Assembly: GCF_900112195.1 (NCBI RefSeq)
Contig: NZ_FOKR01000009.1
Coordinates: forward strand, 1 to 64,000
Reading direction: 5' to 3'
Length of the DNA stretch: 64,000 nucleotides
From: Butyrivibrio sp. YAB3001
Lineage (GTDB): Bacteria > Bacillota > Clostridia > Lachnospirales > Lachnospiraceae
The notes under the pieces were generated by a model. That model made no database searches. It was not told the origin of the DNA and saw only the letters and a program-made list of their open reading frames with translations. The position numbers and the translations under genes were made by a program. Shown in pieces: positions 61,134 through 64,000 of the stretch. Position 1 is the stretch's first letter; every line of letters starts with the position of its first letter.

Positions 61134-61904
61134 ATGGATAAACATGTTTTGCTGATAGGCAATCAGAAAAGTTTCATGCTAAATGCTATTGGTAAGGGAC
61201 TTGAAAAAGAAGGCTATAAGGTGACCAGTGCTTCACCGAGCGGAGAAGAAATCAGGAATATTGCGAATAAGCCCGGGATATATCTTTTATATCTTGGCGA
61301 TCTTACCGCAGAGGATTCTGAGGCTTTTAAGTACCTGAATGAGGCTATAGACGCAGAGCATTTCCTTCTTTATCTTATAGGTAATAAGGAAGAACTTAAT
61401 CTTGCTCTTATGTATATTGCCAAGGAAAAGGTGCAGGAGAGCTATCTTAGACCTTTGGATGTCAAGCTTTTGGCTGAACAGCTGGATACAGTTGTTGACT
61501 ATAGCGCTGTCGATGAGAATCTCAAGAAAAAGATCCTTATCATCGATGATGACGGTGCTATGCTCAGAATGATGAAGACATGGTTCTCAGTAAGATACAG
61601 AGTATACATGGCCAGTTCAGGTAAAATAGCGCTTACATTCCTTCAGCAAAATCCTGTGGATCTGGTCCTTTTGGATTATGAAATGCCGGTTATGAGCGGC
61701 CCTGAGGTTTTAAAAGAGATGAGAAACACTCAGAGCATAAAGGATATTCCGGTCATTTTCTTAACTGCCAAGGATGACAAAGAAAGCGTAATGAAGGTAG
61801 TAAGTCTTAAACCTGAAAAGTATCTTCTTAAGTCAATGTCCAAGGAAAAACTAACAGGCGCTATCGATGATTTTTTTATATCAAAAGCTAACAGGAAAAG
61901 GTAA
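61134..61904 (+). CDS. Tandem-receiver response regulator without output domain
   Basis: 256 residues. The C-terminal receiver is canonical: IIDDDGAM, phosphoacceptor D181 (LLDYEMP), LTAKD and the K of YLLKS. The N-terminal ~125 residues look like a second receiver fold (HVLLIGNQKSF, YLLYLGDLTAED, YLRPLD) that lacks the acidic pair and a usual phosphoacceptor. No DNA-binding or enzymatic domain is present. Its likely role is to relay phosphate from the hybrid kinase upstream to another target, or to bind other proteins. pyrF starts five bases after its stop, so a pyrimidine gene is read from the signalling operon, or the promoter lies inside. Confidence 0.85.
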   Translation: MDKHVLLIGNQKSFMLNAIGKGLEKEGYKVTSASPSGEEIRNIANKPGIYLLYLGDLTAEDSEAFKYLNEAIDAEHFLLYLIGNKEELNLALMYIAKEKVQESYLRPLDVKLLAEQLDTVVDYSAVDENLKKKILIIDDDGAMLRMMKTWFSVRYRVYMASSGKIALTFLQQNPVDLVLLDYEMPVMSGPEVLKEMRNTQSIKDIPVIFLTAKDDKESVMKVVSLKPEKYLLKSMSKEKLTGAIDDFFISKANRKR

Positions 61905-61909
61905 CTAAT

Positions 61910-62833
61910 ATGATATCAAGATTGATTGACAGAATTGTAGACACAGGCGCACCTATTGTTGTAGGGCTTGATCCTAAGCTTTCTTTTGTACCTGATTCCA
62001 TAAAAAAAGACTGCTTTGAGGAAAAAGGAGAAAACCTGGAAGGAGCAGCAGAGGCTTTTTGGCGCTTTAATAAGGAAATAGTCGACAATATTTACGATAT
62101 TGTTCCGGCTGTTAAACCACAGATTGCCATGTATGAGGAATTGGGAATACCGGGACTCATCGCTTTTAAGAAAACTGTTGACTATTGCAGGGAAAAGGGA
62201 CTTATTGTTATCGGCGACATAAAGAGAGGCGATATAGGTTCAACATCGGAATCCTATGCTGTTGGCCATCTTGGAAGCGTCAAAATAGGTGACAAAACTT
62301 TCAGAGGTTTTGAAGAAGATTTTGCAACTGTTAATCCATATCTTGGTTCAGATGGTGTAAAGCCATTTATCAATGTTTGTAACCGTGAAGATAAAGGCAT
62401 TTTTGTGCTGGTTAAGACATCAAATCCGTCAAGCGGAGAGTTCCAGGACAGACTTATTGATGGAAGACCGCTTTATGAGTGGGTTGGTGAAGAAGTAGAA
62501 AAATGGGGGCTTGATTCCATGGATGGCTCATACAGCAATGTGGGAGCTGTTGTGGGAGCAACATATCCTGAAATGGGTAAGACACTTCGCAAGATAATGC
62601 CTCATGCATATATTCTTGTGCCGGGGTACGGCGCACAGGGCGGAAAAGGTAAGGATCTTGTTAATTTCTTTAATGAAGATGGCCTTGGAGCTATTGTAAA
62701 TTCCTCAAGAGGAATCATTGCTGCATGGCAAAATGAGAATTACAAGGAATTTGCAGATGGCAGAGTGGGCGAAGCTGCCCGTGCAGCAGTTCTTGACATG
62801 AAAGAAGATATTTCATCAGCACTTGCTAAATAA
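61910..62833 (+). CDS. pyrF: Orotidine 5'-phosphate decarboxylase
   Basis: Last step of UMP synthesis: OMP to UMP and CO2. 307 residues, the longer type 2 form. Key motifs: VGLDPKLSFVP, the catalytic DIKRGDIGST (Asp-Lys-Asp array), KTSNPSSGEFQD and a C-terminal GYGAQGGKGKDL phosphate-binding loop. Followed by pyrE after 40 bases and preceded closely by the response regulator. The AAAAGG site lies about nine bases before the ATG. Confidence 0.96.
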   Translation: MISRLIDRIVDTGAPIVVGLDPKLSFVPDSIKKDCFEEKGENLEGAAEAFWRFNKEIVDNIYDIVPAVKPQIAMYEELGIPGLIAFKKTVDYCREKGLIVIGDIKRGDIGSTSESYAVGHLGSVKIGDKTFRGFEEDFATVNPYLGSDGVKPFINVCNREDKGIFVLVKTSNPSSGEFQDRLIDGRPLYEWVGEEVEKWGLDSMDGSYSNVGAVVGATYPEMGKTLRKIMPHAYILVPGYGAQGGKGKDLVNFFNEDGLGAIVNSSRGIIAAWQNENYKEFADGRVGEAARAAVLDMKEDISSALAK

Positions 62834-62873
62834 AGTAAATACAATGTTTTTAATATAAAGGAGTGAGAGGGGT

Positions 62874-63551
62874 ATGGAAAGATACAAGGAAGAGTTTATC
62901 GAGTTTATGGTGGACAGCAATGTCCTGAAATTTGGTGAATTTACATTGAAGAGTGGACGTAAATCACCATTTTTTATGAATGCGGGAGCATATGTTACCG
63001 GCTCACAGCTTAGAAAGCTTGGAGAGTATTATGCAAGAGCTATTCATGATACCTTTGGTCTTGAATTTGATGTGCTTTTTGGACCTGCTTATAAGGGAAT
63101 TCCGCTTTCAGTTATCACTTGCGTGGCTATCAGCGAGCTGTATGGCAGAGAAATCAGATATTGCTCCAACAGAAAAGAGATAAAGGACCACGGTGACAAG
63201 GGTATCCTTCTTGGATCAAAGTTAAGAGACGGTGACAGAGTTCTTATTATCGAGGATGTTACAACTTCCGGTAAGTCTATTGAGGAGACAGTTCCGATCA
63301 TTCAGGAACAGGCTGATTGTGATATCGTTGGTCTCATGGTTTCTCTTAACAGACAGGAAAAAGGCCAGGATTCAGACATGAGCGCCCTTGACGAAATCAA
63401 GGAAAGATATGGTTTTAGCGCACATGCCATTGTTACTATGGATGATGTTGTAAGTTATCTGTATAACAGACCTATTGACGGAGAAGTGATCATCAATAAA
63501 GATATCAAGAAGTCAATCGACGAATATTACGCAGAGTATGGCGCAAAGTAA
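62874..63551 (+). CDS. pyrE: Orotate phosphoribosyltransferase
   Basis: Joins orotate to PRPP to make OMP, the substrate of PyrF. 225 residues. The PRPP loop is VLIIEDVTTSGKSIEE, with FTLKSGRKSPFFMNAG at the N-terminus and VLFGPAYKGIPL in the middle, and YCSNRKEIKDHGDKG forming the flexible loop. GGAGTGAGAGG lies before the ATG. With pyrF it forms the late part of the pyrimidine pathway; carAB lie 22 kb away and pyrB, pyrC and pyrD are not in the window. Confidence 0.96.
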   Translation: MERYKEEFIEFMVDSNVLKFGEFTLKSGRKSPFFMNAGAYVTGSQLRKLGEYYARAIHDTFGLEFDVLFGPAYKGIPLSVITCVAISELYGREIRYCSNRKEIKDHGDKGILLGSKLRDGDRVLIIEDVTTSGKSIEETVPIIQEQADCDIVGLMVSLNRQEKGQDSDMSALDEIKERYGFSAHAIVTMDDVVSYLYNRPIDGEVIINKDIKKSIDEYYAEYGAK

Positions 63552-63687
63552 TTCATGAATCGGCCGGGAACTGCGAAATGGTTTCAGGGGAATGATTTAG
63601 TTAGCTGTATTATGGAATTTATTTAAACACTTATAGGGTTTACAGACATAATCTTACTACTGATCTTGTGATTTATAAGGAGAAAAA

Positions 63688-63840
63688 ATGGACGAGCGTA
63701 CATACAAAGTAATGGGGAATACAGGTGCTATAAATATCGCATTTGGGGTAATTGCTATTGTTGCCGGAATAGCTTCAGGAGTGCTTTTGATCATCAGTGG
63801 CGCAAAGCTTCTTGGCAGCAGAAAAAGAGTGATCATTTAA
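63688..63840 (+). CDS. Small single-pass membrane protein, 50 residues
   Basis: Too short for routine ORF calls, but with an AAGGAG site seven bases before its ATG. Residues 14-40 form one hydrophobic segment (INIAFGVIAIVAGIASGVLLIIS), with a polar N-terminus and a basic KLLGSRKRVII end, so the C-terminus is likely cytoplasmic. Function unknown; the protein is similar in style to small membrane proteins that follow pyrE in related genomes. Next gene starts three bases later. Confidence 0.6.
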   Translation: MDERTYKVMGNTGAINIAFGVIAIVAGIASGVLLIISGAKLLGSRKRVII

Positions 63841-63843
63841 TAT

Positions 63844-64000
63844 ATGTCTAAGGAAAGCAGATTTAAACTTCATATTAAAAAGCTTGAACCTGTAAGAGAC
63901 AGGTTTATGTTTACTGATAACAGACATCCCGAGAAGGGCATCATGAGTGCCGTCTTGGGGTGTATTTCGGTTACCTCTTTAATACTTACTGTCGTACTGA
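63844..64000 (+). CDS. Partial gene, probable small membrane protein (cut by window end)
   Basis: Opens at ATG 63844, three bases after the 50-residue gene, and runs off the window after 52 residues. The N-terminus is polar and basic (SKESRFKLHIKKLEPVRDR), then GIMSAVLGCISVTSLILTVVL starts a membrane segment. It probably forms an operon with the 50-residue protein and pyrE. The KGIMS...LG-S start of the membrane part recalls a Lachnospiraceae family of unknown function (possibly DUF6142), but I am not sure. Confidence 0.5.
   Translation, partial: MSKESRFKLHIKKLEPVRDRFMFTDNRHPEKGIMSAVLGCISVTSLILTVVL

Overview
The window looks like the chromosome of a plant-fibre-degrading anaerobic Firmicute of the family Lachnospiraceae, most likely Butyrivibrio or Pseudobutyrivibrio. 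The evidence is the moderate-to-low GC content, strong AGGAGG-type ribosome binding sites, large secreted multidomain xylanases, a GH3 beta-glucosidase with reversed domain order, a single-chain large PurL, a group B-like [FeFe] hydrogenase, and an AddAB rather than RecBCD recombination nuclease. Genus is inferred from gene content; no 16S rRNA gene is present.

Layout. 0.2-10 kb: a GGDEF/EAL c-di-GMP protein followed by addB-addA. 10.1-10.96 kb: a gene-free stretch with a decayed bacterial Ig-like domain fragment and three strong hairpins, two sharing an identical loop. 10.96-15 kb: a GH43-CBM-CBM-GH10-ricin-CBM2 xylanase. 15.2-17 kb: a small membrane protein and infC-rpmI-rplT, with an attenuator leader and an AUU start for infC. 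17-21.7 kb: peptidase, TetR regulator, GH36 alpha-galactosidase. 21.8-28.4 kb: a DUF1858-like protein, then a minus-strand block with a zinc-ribbon protein, an EF-G/TetM-like GTPase fused to a YacP/Rae1-like NYN nuclease, an ArsR-like regulator six bases upstream of it, and a chemotaxis receptor. 28.7-32.7 kb: purA, a membrane HAD protein, two unknown proteins and a TetR regulator. 32.9-41.3 kb: purL, carA, carB. 41.3-41.7 kb: an array of seven different perfect or near-perfect hairpins. 41.7-44.7 kb: aroQ, a PAS protein with degenerate GGDEF and EAL domains, and an unknown protein. 45-52.2 kb: a second GH10 xylanase with a long D/E/K/S-rich region, then the GH3 enzyme. 52.4-58 kb: two small unknown proteins, a YczE-like membrane protein, larE-larB, a degenerate ABC ATPase preceded by a 41-codon ORF resembling only the coupling loop of a permease, and an [FeFe] hydrogenase. 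58-64 kb: a hybrid histidine kinase with HPt, a tandem-receiver response regulator, pyrF, pyrE, and two small membrane proteins, the last cut by the window edge.

Functionally the window combines hemicellulose breakdown (two xylanases, arabinofuranosidase/xylosidase-type GH43, beta-glucosidase/xylosidase, alpha-galactosidase), de novo purine and pyrimidine synthesis (purA, purL, carAB, pyrFE), c-di-GMP and two-component signalling, fermentative hydrogen metabolism and translation. The most unusual items are the GTPase-nuclease fusion with its adjacent regulator, the two intergenic hairpin arrays, and the mini-ORF carrying an ABC permease coupling-loop sequence. All functions are read from sequence motifs; no database search was run.
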